From Cohnella thailandensis (GTDB lineage Bacteria > Bacillota > Bacilli > Paenibacillales > Paenibacillaceae), in contig NZ_JACJVQ010000008.1 in assembly GCF_014212135.1 (NCBI RefSeq), positions 310,001 through 374,000 on the forward strand: 64,000 bases of DNA. Direction: 5' to 3'. The notes beneath the pieces were generated by a model. The model was not told the origin of the DNA. It was given only the letters and a program-made list of their open reading frames with translations, and searched no databases. Below, piece after piece: positions 15,701 to 24,285 of this stretch (position 1 is its first letter; each line of letters opens with the position of its first letter). The position numbers and the translations under genes are program-made.

Positions 15701-18086
15701 TCTCCCTCGCCTTCGCCGCGTACTTCGCCTCTCCCGTCAGCGCGTAGACGATGGCGAGATTGCGCGCCGCTTCGATGTTCGCCGTATGGGCATAGAACCT
15801 CCAGGCGGCATCCAGGTCGTCGCCGGTATGATACTCCCCGTCCGTCGGACATAAGTGCTCGTGAGGCTTGTCGTAGTTAAAGGTGAGCGGCACGTTCCCG
15901 CAGACGTAAAGCGTGCTCTCTCCGCCCGGCTTGGACGGATAGATCATCGTCTTGTCGACCCACTCGTCCGCCTTGAGGGTAACCGCGTCTACGTAATCTT
16001 GCGCCCAATCGTAGGTTTGGATTTTCCGCTTCGCTTCGGTCAATTGCTCTTGGGACGCCATTACGTAAGGATGCTGCTTGGTCGCTTCCCTCGGCTGGCC
16101 TATCTTCAGGTTCATTTCGATCGTCGTCTCCTTACCGCCTTGAAGCGGGCGTACGTTTAATACGGCTTTGACGGAATCCCCCGCTTGAGCGGAAGCCGGC
16201 ACGCGGACCTCGACATCGACATCCGTCTCCGCCCCATTAGCGATCTCGGCCGTCTGTGTCTGGAAGGTCGCGACGTAGTTCGCTCCGAATTCAGTCTTCA
16301 GGCTGAGTTGGTAAGCCGTGGCCGCTCCTCCGATGTTCTTCAGCGAGAACGCGTAGTGTACGGTGCTGTCCGGCAGCGCGCTTTTGTCGATTTGACGGAT
16401 CGAAGGCTCGATCGCGTTCTTCGTCAGGGCCAGCCCGTCGAAATAAAGCTTGTCGCCGGGGCTGGACACCGGGTCGGAGTCGTACCAGCGGGGATGGATG
16501 ATCACCTTCTTGATATTGTCGAAGTTAGCGCCTCCGTTGGAGTTGAGGAATTTGTTAAAGGGAAGCTCCACCTTTTTCCACCCCTTCCAATCCACGAAGA
16601 AAGACGCCATGAAGTACTCGTTGCCCGGATTGCTGTCGTCCGGGGTGCTGATGATCACGTAAATCTTCTTGTTGGAGATGGAATCGGAGTAGAGCCAGAA
16701 CTCGACCTGGTCGTTCTCCTTCCACGGCGCGGCCGTCACGTCCGTGATGTCGATCGGGGATGTCGGATCCAGCCACTGGCCGGACTTGCTGCCCAGAACG
16801 GCAGGCGCGGGGGTTGGGGACGTATTCGACCAGCCTCCGAACGTCTCCGTGTTGCTGATCGGCACGCTCGAGCTGCTGGACAGGTCGATCTCGTAGGCAT
16901 GGCGAACCTCCTCACTCACCTTGCCTTCCAGTTCCGCCTTGGTCAGAATCGTCTGCGAGCTGTCGATCAGGAGAGGAGTCGTGTAAGGCTTGTAGTCCGA
17001 GTCGACTCCCTCGATTTTGTAGAAGATCGCGGCTCCTTCCGTTGCGGAGCTCAGCGTGACGGTCTTTGGTTCGGCATACAGCCCGGCCGGCGGGTCAGCC
17101 GCAACGTTCTCGACGAAGTCGCGATAAACGAACGTATATCGGTAAGTCGTCTCCGCGCTATCCACTCCGTTCAGCGAGGCTTTGGTTACGAGGGTCGTGT
17201 CCTCTGTGAGAGTGATAGGGGCAGTGTAGGGGAGGAAGCTGTTGTCGATGCCCTCTCTCTTGTAGTAAACGGTAGATAGAACGGATGGAGTCGTACTGCT
17301 GGAGAGGGTCACCGTCACCTTGTTGACGTACTCGCCCGACGGTTTATCCGCCGCGGCCGGGTACACCTCTCCCACTCCCGTCAGACGGATGTCGTCGAGG
17401 TACATGTTCAGCTCCAGATCCCGGGTCGTGCCCGATACCCCGGCTTGGTCGAACCGGATGTAATCCAGCGGTCCCCAGGCCTTGACCGAATCGGAGCTCT
17501 TCTGCGCCTTGACCGCGGCCAACGGCACCTCGATCTCTTTCCAGCCCGTCCAGTCGAGGAGAATCCGGTAATAGTAATACTGGCTGTCCCCCTTCATGAA
17601 AAAGCGAAGCTGGAACGGCTTCTCCGCCTGGTCGCCCATCCGCGCCTTCGCGTTGTACGCCCAGAACTTCAGCGTGCTATAGCCGTTCAGGTCGACGTTC
17701 GGAGCGAGCTTCGGATAGATAAGCGCCGCGCCGTCGATATACTCGGTCGGCTTGGTCGCATCGGGCACGATGTTCAGGATCCACTTCTTCGAGCCCGTGC
17801 CTTCCTTGATGTAAGCCGGATCCGCGTTGGCGACCAGCGCGATTCCGGCCGTGCTGACCGTGTCGCCGGTCGAGTTGGTCGCCGAGTCCATCGCGTTCAA
17901 CTGCTGCGAGTAGGGAACGACGATGGGGGTTGCGGCATCGGCGGAGTTGGTGGATTCAGCGGATGCGTCAACCGCCTCGGCTGCGAAGATGCGAGGCGGC
18001 AGCGCGCCTATTATCGTTGAAACCAGCATTAATGCGACTAGTCCCATACTGATCGGCTTCCTTATTCTCTGAATCGGTAAGGCCAT
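12762..18086 (-). CDS. large SLH-anchored alginate lyase / heparinase II-III family protein
   Basis: The 1774-residue surface protein starts at ATG 18086, preceded by AGGTGAGAGG. A signal peptide ends near IFAAEA (residue ~35). A carbohydrate-binding-like module follows (about 80-240), then two chitobiase C-terminal-like repeats (PSGEYVNKVTVTLSS, ~248; PPAGLYAEPKTVTLSS, ~328), a second binding-like module (~405-550) and a NEW3-like domain (~565-660). The helical alginate-lyase/heparinase-type toroid spans about 670-1000 and the heparinase II/III beta-sheet about 1055-1400, with HGGYHGHPDKLHLEIFGKGE carrying likely catalytic residues. A (PTD)n linker, a ZU5-like beta domain and three SLH repeats (from ~1595) anchor it to the cell wall. 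It lies downstream of ABC transporter genes. Polymer specificity is not readable. Confidence 0.82.
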   Translation of the reverse strand: MALPIQRIRKPISMGLVALMLVSTIIGALPPRIFAAEAVDASAESTNSADAATPIVVPYSQQLNAMDSATNSTGDTVSTAGIALVANADPAYIKEGTGSKKWILNIVPDATKPTEYIDGAALIYPKLAPNVDLNGYSTLKFWAYNAKARMGDQAEKPFQLRFFMKGDSQYYYYRILLDWTGWKEIEVPLAAVKAQKSSDSVKAWGPLDYIRFDQAGVSGTTRDLELNMYLDDIRLTGVGEVYPAAADKPSGEYVNKVTVTLSSSTTPSVLSTVYYKREGIDNSFLPYTAPITLTEDTTLVTKASLNGVDSAETTYRYTFVYRDFVENVAADPPAGLYAEPKTVTLSSATEGAAIFYKIEGVDSDYKPYTTPLLIDSSQTILTKAELEGKVSEEVRHAYEIDLSSSSSVPISNTETFGGWSNTSPTPAPAVLGSKSGQWLDPTSPIDITDVTAAPWKENDQVEFWLYSDSISNKKIYVIISTPDDSNPGNEYFMASFFVDWKGWKKVELPFNKFLNSNGGANFDNIKKVIIHPRWYDSDPVSSPGDKLYFDGLALTKNAIEPSIRQIDKSALPDSTVHYAFSLKNIGGAATAYQLSLKTEFGANYVATFQTQTAEIANGAETDVDVEVRVPASAQAGDSVKAVLNVRPLQGGKETTIEMNLKIGQPREATKQHPYVMASQEQLTEAKRKIQTYDWAQDYVDAVTLKADEWVDKTMIYPSKPGGESTLYVCGNVPLTFNYDKPHEHLCPTDGEYHTGDDLDAAWRFYAHTANIEAARNLAIVYALTGEAKYAAKAREILVSYAALYPSYPMQPLNGRIYYQSLDEAVQIISLAHAYDLIEPSGLLSAAEKYDIEMNLFAPSAKTLQSYDTGKSNWQTWHNAAIGAIGALLEDPSLMDFSVNGRSGFDFQMENSVLSDGFWYEGAIGYHFYAQSALFYHAQALQGMGYDLFANPNFKKTYDVTLQYAFPDLGIINGNDSGKYPTSLAAPGRVVPMDYEAVYAHYLDPSYGALLHKLYADNGRARGGFVVPGNSGSGIAGEQAVFYGVDEIPSSGSLPSESVNFTGIGHSVLRAGEGDDQLYALVDYGKHGGYHGHPDKLHLEIFGKGERLAPDLGIPPYSNSMYESYYKKSFPHNTVLVDGDTQQAQMDGNTEIYEPTKLFLPSDTIGIMTNTAGKAYAGLNRYERTVAVTKDYLIDLFSVSSDTERQYDWILHGMGSFDTDSQMAPYEGPLGTKDAYSFFRNGSVSEASGPWEGAWTTEAGNGLKLFGLTGSEAAPSQMIVGEAPGPGNATDVYTKVLVNRVQAKDAQFVSVLEPYRGESVIESVYKTEAGPIEVKLKDGRGQVFSYNPNVESIGALQYSFADGQGLTADQVKLKTTFENGALNVDTQGWTGYESLTVVVYAPGATSVKWNGEEADYAENNGFISVTSIIDNPTEPTDPTDPTDPVTPPSGTTPQADPNRTEQSVSPESSAVLTLGQELTVTVPAGAVDRTVRYIARKLTDPAVLARLSSEGADLISSVFEITKSVPGTFAKPIAIRLKFDPAELAEGQKPSVHYYDEDKKQWIEMGGTVDGSYVTAWSDHLTKFAVLAVADEQPIAGFKDVAGHWAENEIKAAAEAGIVKGFEDGTFKPNKSVTRSEFLAMLASGLKLSGEEASLSGFSDAGEVGAWAAPALSQVVKAGILHGYSDGTLRPNEELNRAQLAALLSNALGQAAESNESEAAGFADAFRIPAWAADAVARVHAQGLMKGTTGNRFEPEGIVTRAEAAAVVVRLIQSF

Positions 18087-18126
18087 GAAGATCATCCTCT
18101 CACCTGAATTTTGAGCAGGAGTAAAC

Positions 18127-18465
18127 AAGCCCCGTTGAAGCGGCAACGGGGCTTGGGTTTTGCGGCTTGCTCGCTTGCGGGCTTGCGGTCTTACCAAGCA
18201 AGGCCGTTCTGTAAGACGGCTTTGTCGGCTTACAAGCCTTCCAGCTCGCCACAACCCGAAAAATTCGGGTTACGGGCCCGCCAGTCATGCGTTTTCCTGC
18301 CGTAACCCGAATTTTTCGGGTTACGGAGGACAACCGCACGAGCAGGAGGCTAACTTTTAAAGCCACGAGCCAAAGCAACAGCCAGTGCGCACCGAATAGC
18401 GGTTTACCCGCTACTCTCACACCTCAGCCGGCCAACGCTCGCCGAACAATGGTTTTCCCGCCATT
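18127..18465. repeat. hairpin-rich region with ~51-bp period
   Basis: The 453-bp gap 18087-18539 holds no gene but a row of inverted repeats. Their centres lie near 18140, 18212, 18262, 18313, 18356, 18405 and 18457. The clearest pair is AACCCGAA-N3-TTCGGGTT at 18253-18271 and 18304-18322, exactly 51 bp apart, each followed by ACGG. AAGCCCCGTTG/CAACGGGGCTT at 18127-18154 looks like a terminator on the minus strand and lies just before the ribosome binding site of the SLH lyase, so it may limit read-through from the transporter genes. Confidence 0.7.
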
Positions 18466-18539
18466 CGCTCGGTTACGCGCGCTGCACAGTCCGGCAGCTT
18501 CAAAACGCCTACCTACTCTCTATAACAGCTGACGTCGTC

Positions 18540-20117
18540 TTACTTCACCGCGGCCTTAGCGCGCTCGTCGGCCGTCTTGTAGATGCCGAGGATCTCCTCG
18601 TAGCCGAGCTTCTTCTGCTCTTCCACGAACTTGTCCCACTCGTCGAAGCTGCGGGTGCCGATGATGAACTTCGCGAAGTTCTCGTCGCGATGGCCGTTCA
18701 GCGAATCGCCCTTCGTGCTGAGGATCTGCTGCTCCTCCGGCGTGAACGCCAGGCTGGCTTGCTTCTCGCCATCGTATTGCGGCGCTTGCTTGTAGGCGTC
18801 CTGCAGCTCCGGCGAGGAGACGGAGATGTGCGTATCGAAGTCGTACCACGTATACGTGCCGTCCGTGGACAAGCCCGTCTTCTTGCGCAGGTCCGTAATG
18901 TCCGCGTACTTCTCGAGGTACGACTTGCCGCTTGCCGTATCGCCTTCCTTGCCCCAGCTGACGAGATCGCGTCCTTCTTCGGAGTAGAAGAAGTCGATGA
19001 ACTTCACGATGTCGTCTACCTTCTTGGTCTTGGAGGAGATCATGAAGCCTTCCTCCATCGTCGCGGTGAACGCGTTCTTCTGCGGGCCGCCCGCCCATCC
19101 GGCCGGAGGAGCCATGAAGGCCATCGTGAACTCCGGATTGTCTTTGCGAAGAGCGGAGTTGTAGAAGTCGATCCGTCCGATATAATCAAGCGTGATGAAG
19201 GCGCGGTCCGTGGAGACGATGTCCTGCCACATCTTCGTGTCGATCGTGAGGAAGTCTTTCGGAATGAGACCGTCTTTATAGAACTTATTGAAATAAGTAA
19301 GCATCGTCTTGAATTCGTCTTGAACCGCGGCGTACTTCCATTCGCCGGAGGCGCTGTCGAGGTATACGCTCGGCTTCGTCGCCTCGACCGGGGCAGGCAC
19401 GTTGAAGCCCGCGCCGAAGTCGTAGAAGTAGCGAAGCCCGTTGCGGAACGTTAGGGGGTAGCTGTCCGGATACTCGGCCTTGAGCTTTGTCAACGTGTCG
19501 TAGAGTTCATCCCAGGTGTTCGGCGTGGACAGCCCGAGCTTCTTGAAGACGTCTTCGCGATACATCCACGTGCGGCGGTTGGATTCTCCGAGACCCTCGT
19601 TCGGGAACACGTACATCTTGCCGTCGGAGGAGAGAACGTTCTGTGTCTCCGTCGGGTACTTCTCCATCCACGCCTTGAAGTTCGGCATCTTGTCGACGTA
19701 GTCGAGGATGTTGACGAGCGCGCCCTGCTGGCCGAACTTGTCGGCGACCGCCTTCGACTGCGTCCACATCAGGTCCGGCATGTCTCCGGAAGCGATCGTC
19801 AAACTCAGGGCATCCTCGAGCAGGTTGCCCGCAGGCAGCTGGACGTCGAGGGTGACGCCGGTTTTCTCCTTGATAAAGTCGTAAATCTTCCAATTCTCGT
19901 CGTACGGCCAGCTCGGGTTGCTGTAGTTCAGGAACGTGAACGTCTGCTCCTTCAGCTCCGGAGACGCGGCCGGCGCGCTTGAACCCTGGCTTGCGCTCGG
20001 AGCGGCGCCGGATGCCGAAGGGGAGGCCTCTCCCCCGTTGTTGTTGTTCGAGCACGCGCCCAGCACGAGGCTCACGCCCATTACCGCGGATAACACAACG
20101 CCTGTCTTCTTGCTCAT
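18540..20117 (-). CDS. lipoprotein sugar-binding protein of ABC transporter (LipO/LplA type)
   Basis: The 525-residue protein begins at ATG 20117 with GAGGGG 7 bases upstream. A lipoprotein signal peptide ends at LGAC (Cys22), followed by a Ser/Ala/Gly-rich linker. The body is a family 1 extracellular solute-binding protein of the large ~500-residue class used with LplB/LplC-type permeases: FTFLNYSNPSWPYDENWK, then LTIASGDMPDLMWTQS and YGLS-like lobe segments. It captures oligosaccharides outside the membrane. It is third in a permease-permease-binding protein order and upstream of the SLH lyase, so its ligand is probably a product of that enzyme. No ATPase gene lies near. Confidence 0.88.
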   Translation of the reverse strand: MSKKTGVVLSAVMGVSLVLGACSNNNNGGEASPSASGAAPSASQGSSAPAASPELKEQTFTFLNYSNPSWPYDENWKIYDFIKEKTGVTLDVQLPAGNLLEDALSLTIASGDMPDLMWTQSKAVADKFGQQGALVNILDYVDKMPNFKAWMEKYPTETQNVLSSDGKMYVFPNEGLGESNRRTWMYREDVFKKLGLSTPNTWDELYDTLTKLKAEYPDSYPLTFRNGLRYFYDFGAGFNVPAPVEATKPSVYLDSASGEWKYAAVQDEFKTMLTYFNKFYKDGLIPKDFLTIDTKMWQDIVSTDRAFITLDYIGRIDFYNSALRKDNPEFTMAFMAPPAGWAGGPQKNAFTATMEEGFMISSKTKKVDDIVKFIDFFYSEEGRDLVSWGKEGDTASGKSYLEKYADITDLRKKTGLSTDGTYTWYDFDTHISVSSPELQDAYKQAPQYDGEKQASLAFTPEEQQILSTKGDSLNGHRDENFAKFIIGTRSFDEWDKFVEEQKKLGYEEILGIYKTADERAKAAVK

Positions 20118-20168
20118 TGTTGCCCCTCGCTTTCTTTTTTCCTCTGCGTATTTTCCCATGCTTGTATA

Positions 20169-21035
20169 TTAACCTTTGACCGACCCGATAAGAGCCCCCT
20201 TGGCAAAATACTTCTGGAGGAACGGGTAGACCAATAGGATGGGAACCGTCGTTACGATAATGGTGGCGTACTTGAGAGATTCGTCGACGATCATGGCGTC
20301 GCCGCCCACGTTGGCCGCACCGTTGGCGCCGCCGGCGCCTTGAAGCACCATGTTGCGGACGATGACCTGCAGCGGGAACAGGTCGGCATCTCTCAGATAA
20401 AGCAAAGCGGAGAAGAAGTTGTTCCAGATGGCGACTCCGTAGAAAAGACCGATAGTAGCCAGAATCGCCTTCGACAACGGAAGCACCAGCCGGAAGAAAA
20501 TCCCGATGTCGTTCAAGCCGTCGATTTTGCCGGACTCCTCGACTTCCTGCGGCATGCCGGAGAAGAACGTGCGCATGACGATGAGGTTCCACGTGCTGAT
20601 CGCGCCGGGCAGCACCATCGCCCAGATCGTGTCGAGCAGATGGTAGCTTCGGACGACGAGGAACGTCGGGATCATGCCCCCGCTGAAGAACAGCGTGATC
20701 GTGACCATGACCATGAACCCGCGACGGAACAGCATGTCCCGCTTGGAGAGCGCGTAAGCCCCCGCGGCGGTGATGAGCAGCGCGATCGTCGTGCCGAGAG
20801 CCGTGTAGAGAATCGTGTTCAGATAAGCCCGGCCGATCTCCGGCTTCTCGAAGACGGCTTTATAGGTATTGAGGTTAAAATCCTTGGGCCAGAGGAACAC
20901 TTCCCCCTTCAGGACAGGAACGGTGCCGCTGAGCGAGACCGCGATCATGTAGAGGAAGGGATACAGCGCGGAAGCCGCGATCCCGAATAGCAGAACGTAC
21001 AAAACGATGTCGAACACTCCGAATTTAGGTTTCAA
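20169..21035 (-). CDS. carbohydrate ABC transporter permease (LplC/YtcP type)
   Basis: The 288-residue membrane protein has six predicted helices, starting with FDIVLYVLLFGIAASALYPF. The permease EAA loop is visible as EVEESGKIDGLNDIGIFFRLVLPLSKA (cited in parts: EVEESGKIDG and LPLSKA), which contacts the ATPase. The C-terminus YPFLQKYFAKGALIGSVKG is the characteristic end of this subfamily. It starts with TTG behind AGGAGAGG. It lies 21 bases after the partner permease and 51 bases before the binding-protein gene, so all three are one operon. Confidence 0.9.
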   Translation of the reverse strand: MKPKFGVFDIVLYVLLFGIAASALYPFLYMIAVSLSGTVPVLKGEVFLWPKDFNLNTYKAVFEKPEIGRAYLNTILYTALGTTIALLITAAGAYALSKRDMLFRRGFMVMVTITLFFSGGMIPTFLVVRSYHLLDTIWAMVLPGAISTWNLIVMRTFFSGMPQEVEESGKIDGLNDIGIFFRLVLPLSKAILATIGLFYGVAIWNNFFSALLYLRDADLFPLQVIVRNMVLQGAGGANGAANVGGDAMIVDESLKYATIIVTTVPILLVYPFLQKYFAKGALIGSVKG

Positions 21036-21056
21036 GTCTCGTTTCCTCTCCTTTCC

Positions 21057-21962
21057 TCACCACAGGCTGGTCTCGCTCTTCCTGCGGCTGATCCAGTTCG
21101 CCGTGAGGATGAAGAGCAGGTTGATGACGCTCGTGAACAGGTCGATCGCCGTTCCGTAGCTATAGTTCATGGATTGAATGCCCGTCCGGTAGACATAGGT
21201 GCTGAGCACGTCCGCGGTGGAGTAAATGGAAGGATTCAGCATGAGCAGCACCTTCTCGAAGCCGATGTCGAGCACGTGTCCGATGTTAAGGATAAACAGG
21301 ATAACGATGGCCGGCGCGATGCCCGGGAGGGTGATGTTCCGGACTTGATGCCAGCGGTTCGCCCCGTCCACTCTCGCGGCCTCGTACAGCTGCGGATCGA
21401 TCGCGCTTAGAGCGGCAAGATAGATGATCGTCTCCCACCCGATGTGCTGCCAGATCTCCGAGAGAATATAGAGGGTGCGGAAGTAGTTCTCGTTCTGCAT
21501 GAAGTTAATCGAGTCGTAGCCGAGCCCTTCGATGAGCTGGTTCACGACGCCGCTGGTCGGGGACAGGAACAGGAACATCATGCTCACGACAACGACGTTG
21601 GAGATGAAGTGCGGCAGGTAGCTGATCGATTGGACCAGCCTTTTGACCAGCCCGATTCTCACCTCGTTAAGCAGCAGCGCCAGTAGGATCGGGGCCGGGA
21701 AGGTGAAGACGACTTTGTACAGCCCGAGCAGAATCGTGTTCTTGAGCAGCTTGGGGAAGTCCGGACTATGGAAAAAAAGAGAATAGTGCTTCAAGCCCGC
21801 CCATTCGCTCTGCCACACTCCCTTGAACGGGTTGTAGTCCTTGAACGAGATCAGAATGCCGAACATCGGCACGTACTTGAACAGGATGTAATAGATCAGC
21901 GCCGGCGCAAAAAGCAACAGCAGGTACTTGCTCCTGTTCAGCCTTGAACGGAAAAACGTCAT
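21057..21962 (-). CDS. carbohydrate ABC transporter permease (LplB/YteP type)
   Basis: The 301-residue protein has six membrane helices, from YLLLLFAPALIYYILFKYVP to FTSVINLLFILTANWISRR. The FGILISFKDYNPFKG segment after helix 1 and the EAA loop LYEAARVDGANRWHQVRNITLPGI (parts: EAARVDGANR, ITLPGI) are diagnostic of LplB-type subunits. It pairs with the LplC-type permease downstream to form the channel for the substrate delivered by the lipoprotein. GGAGG precedes the ATG. A gap of about 170 bases separates it from the oxidoreductase genes upstream on the same strand, so co-transcription with them is possible but not certain. Confidence 0.9.
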   Translation of the reverse strand: MTFFRSRLNRSKYLLLLFAPALIYYILFKYVPMFGILISFKDYNPFKGVWQSEWAGLKHYSLFFHSPDFPKLLKNTILLGLYKVVFTFPAPILLALLLNEVRIGLVKRLVQSISYLPHFISNVVVVSMMFLFLSPTSGVVNQLIEGLGYDSINFMQNENYFRTLYILSEIWQHIGWETIIYLAALSAIDPQLYEAARVDGANRWHQVRNITLPGIAPAIVILFILNIGHVLDIGFEKVLLMLNPSIYSTADVLSTYVYRTGIQSMNYSYGTAIDLFTSVINLLFILTANWISRRKSETSLW

Positions 21963-22133
21963 GGGTGATCCTCCAGTCTAAAAGCGGTGCGTCTATGCTG
22001 CCAAGCTTACGGAATCGACGCGAGGTCCGGCAATGAGGCGATATCCGGAATCCTCGCCTTTCTTGTTCCGTCCGAAGAGATGTCAACAATCTTAACAAAG
22101 GAGAAGCTAACCTTTTTTTCCTATCCGAATGCT

Positions 22134-23075
22134 CTAATCCTCTTGAAGACTTCGATTGGCCGCCTCCAGGAAGCGGACGATCGCCAGCGTCTCTCTCGGA
22201 TCGATAGGCGATTGCTCACCGGAGAAGAAACGGACCGCTTCCTCGAGCGCGGCGGCCAGAAACGGCTTGTCCGTCTCCCGGACCTCGAACGCCCGGGATC
22301 CTCCGCGCCCATGAAGGACGCCGCCGAATTGCTCATTGCCCGTCCGGCTGCCGCGGATCGTGCCGATTCTCCCGTCCGCCCAGATCCCGACCGCGACGTC
22401 GTGCTCCGGGGTCCGGAACGCCCGAACGCCGACGCAGTCCGGGCCGAGCGCGCGGAAGAGCATCTCCGCCGTATGGATTCCGTACCAGAAGCAGCCGGGC
22501 TGGGTCGGCTCGAGCGGCATCGGACCGTAGAAATCCGCGCCCAGCGGTGCCTCCTCCCCTTGCAGCGCCGCGCTTAACGCCTCCGCGTAACGAAGGGCCG
22601 AGCAGCTCATCCAAGGAGTCCCGCGCTCGGCCGCGAGCCGGTTCATCTCCTCCGCGTCCGCGGAGCTCAGGGCGAACGGCTTGTCGACGAAGATCGGCTT
22701 GCCATAGGGAACCATCCGCCCGAACAGCTCCAGCCGCGTTCTTCCGTCTACCGCCTCCAGCATCCAAGCATCGCAGCTCTCGGCGACTTCTTCGATCGAG
22801 TCCGCTATCGGGACGCCATGGCGATCGCGGAGCTCTCGGACGTAACCGTCCAGCCGATTCGCGCTCATCGCAAAGTCCGGCGAAGGATGCCCCGGCCACG
22901 CGGCGACCAAGCGGGCTCCCGGAACCCGATGCGGATGGCTCTCCTCGTTCAACATCCGGGCGAAGTGGACGACCCGCGAATTGTCGAGGCCGATCATGCC
23001 GATGCGCAGCGGCGGGGAGAACGGCGAGGATGGCCGCGACGCCTCTCCTCCGGTTGCCTGCTTATCCTCGCCCAT
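22134..23075 (-). CDS. Gfo/Idh/MocA family oxidoreductase
   Basis: Starting at ATG 23075 behind GGAGG, the protein has 313 residues. The N-terminal Rossmann fold shows IGMIGLDNSRVVHFARML; the loop is less glycine-rich than usual. FVDKPFALSSADAEEM is the conserved (E/D)KP region that positions the nicotinamide and substrate. The C-terminal part resembles the family's beta-sheet substrate domain (GIHTAEMLFRALGPD). It overlaps the end of the upstream Gfo/Idh/MocA gene by 14 bp, so the two are translationally coupled and may form a heteromer or act on consecutive intermediates. Such enzymes oxidise or epimerise sugars with NAD(P). An ATG 15 bases upstream is possible but badly spaced. Confidence 0.82.
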   Translation of the reverse strand: MGEDKQATGGEASRPSSPFSPPLRIGMIGLDNSRVVHFARMLNEESHPHRVPGARLVAAWPGHPSPDFAMSANRLDGYVRELRDRHGVPIADSIEEVAESCDAWMLEAVDGRTRLELFGRMVPYGKPIFVDKPFALSSADAEEMNRLAAERGTPWMSCSALRYAEALSAALQGEEAPLGADFYGPMPLEPTQPGCFWYGIHTAEMLFRALGPDCVGVRAFRTPEHDVAVGIWADGRIGTIRGSRTGNEQFGGVLHGRGGSRAFEVRETDKPFLAAALEEAVRFFSGEQSPIDPRETLAIVRFLEAANRSLQED

Positions 23076-24066
23076 CGCTTTCGCCTCCATGGTCCACGCT
23101 CACTTCCGTCCCGAGCTCGCTCGAGAGGTAGAGGCTCTCCACCGCCGCGACGACGCTGCGGGAATACGCCATCGAGCTCTCCGGCTCCCGCCCCTGCTCG
23201 ATCGCGCCGATCAGATCCTCGAATTGCAGCACGAACGGATGCGCTTGCTCGGGAACCGGCACCTCGCGATACTCCCCGCCGTCGCTGACCCAGAGGCCGA
23301 TGCCGGACTTCAGCAGCATGCTGCCGCCCGTGAACAACAGCTCCGTCTCGTCGACGACGGCTCCGGGGTACCCCGATTGGGACATCGTGGCCGGTATGCC
23401 CGAAGACAGGTCCAGGAATGCGCTTCCTCCCCCTTCGACGTCCCCTCTCTTTTGCGAATAATCGATCCTTGCCTTGACCTTCTCCACACGGCTGTCCGAC
23501 AGCCATTGCAGCTTGTCGATCGTATGCGAGCCGAGGTTCGTCAGGATGCCGCCGCCGGCCTTCGCCTTCTCGAAGAACCAATCGGGCCTCGCCGGCGTGT
23601 CGTACCTCAGGTGGCGCCGATCGTTCATCATAAGGAGCCGGCCGAGGCGGCCGCTCTCGATCCAAGCCTTGGCTTCCCGGTTCTCCGCCGTATAATGGTG
23701 AGTATGCCCGACCATCATCGTCACCTTGTTCCTCCGCACCGCCGCGATGATCTCGTCGCATTCCTTCACGTTCAGAGCCATCGGCTTCTCGAGCAGAATG
23801 TGGCATCCCCGTTCCGCAGCGAACATCGAGGCTTCCAGGTGCAAGTAGTGAGGCAAGGTCACGATCGCGATGTCCGGCTTCTCGCTCGCGATCATCTCCT
23901 TATAGTCGGAGTAGGATCGCAAGCCGAACCGACTCGCCAACGCGTCCGAACGATCCTTGTTCAGGTCCGCGATCGCGCAAGGAGCAAGCGAATCTAGCGA
24001 ACTCATCGCCTCAAGATGCGAGCCCGCGATGTTGCCGGCTCCGATTATGGCCACGCGATAAGTCAT
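23062..24066 (-). CDS. Gfo/Idh/MocA family oxidoreductase
   Basis: The 334-residue protein is a canonical family member. The cofactor loop is VAIIGAGNIAGSHLEAM (about residues 5-21). ILLEKPMALNVKECDEII contains the conserved EKP (about 93-95). GGGILTNLGSHTIDKLQWL holds the His and Asp/Lys region expected for catalysis (about 175-190). It likely oxidises a sugar or cyclitol hydroxyl with NAD. It is first in the minus-strand run that continues with a second oxidoreductase and the transporter genes, and it is divergent from the AraC sensor at 24286, which is the best candidate for its regulator. Confidence 0.88.
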   Translation of the reverse strand: MTYRVAIIGAGNIAGSHLEAMSSLDSLAPCAIADLNKDRSDALASRFGLRSYSDYKEMIASEKPDIAIVTLPHYLHLEASMFAAERGCHILLEKPMALNVKECDEIIAAVRRNKVTMMVGHTHHYTAENREAKAWIESGRLGRLLMMNDRRHLRYDTPARPDWFFEKAKAGGGILTNLGSHTIDKLQWLSDSRVEKVKARIDYSQKRGDVEGGGSAFLDLSSGIPATMSQSGYPGAVVDETELLFTGGSMLLKSGIGLWVSDGGEYREVPVPEQAHPFVLQFEDLIGAIEQGREPESSMAYSRSVVAAVESLYLSSELGTEVSVDHGGESDGRG

Positions 24067-24168
24067 CTGGTTACCGCCTCCCTTGGGTTTCGGGGGTTAG
24101 CATAGCAAGCCGGGGCTCCCTCGCACTATCAGGGGATCTTACGGTTCTTCTCCAAAATTAAAAAAACA

Positions 24169-24182
24169 GCGCTTTCAAGCGC
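24169..24182 (-). terminator. hairpin with T tract on the minus strand
   Basis: On the minus strand GCGCTTGAAAGCGC is followed by TGTTTTTTTAATTTT, the form of a terminator. It lies upstream of the minus-strand gene ending at 24066, not behind a gene. It may block antisense transcripts from the divergent gene or act in a leader. Confidence 0.5.
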
Positions 24183-24220
24183 CGATCTTTAAAATGAACA
24201 AGTTTCGTAAGGGATGAGTA

Positions 24221-24250
24221 TTGAGAGAAAAGCTTACATCGATCTATACT
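24221..24250 (+). promoter_or_regulatory. likely promoter of the AraC sensor gene
   Basis: TTGAGA (24221-24226) and TATACT (24245-24250) are 18 bp apart, 36 bp before the start codon of the sensor at 24286. This is a sigma-A-type match. Confidence 0.6.
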
Positions 24251-24285
24251 CATTTCTATGACTAGCACGGGAAAGGAGCATTCGA

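Noticed and set aside
13044..15854. 936-codon open frame on the plus strand
   Set aside because: It lies antisense within the SLH lyase gene, whose domains and signal peptide are clear. The Arg-rich, repeat-poor translation has no recognisable domain and is typical of shadow frames in GC-rich DNA.
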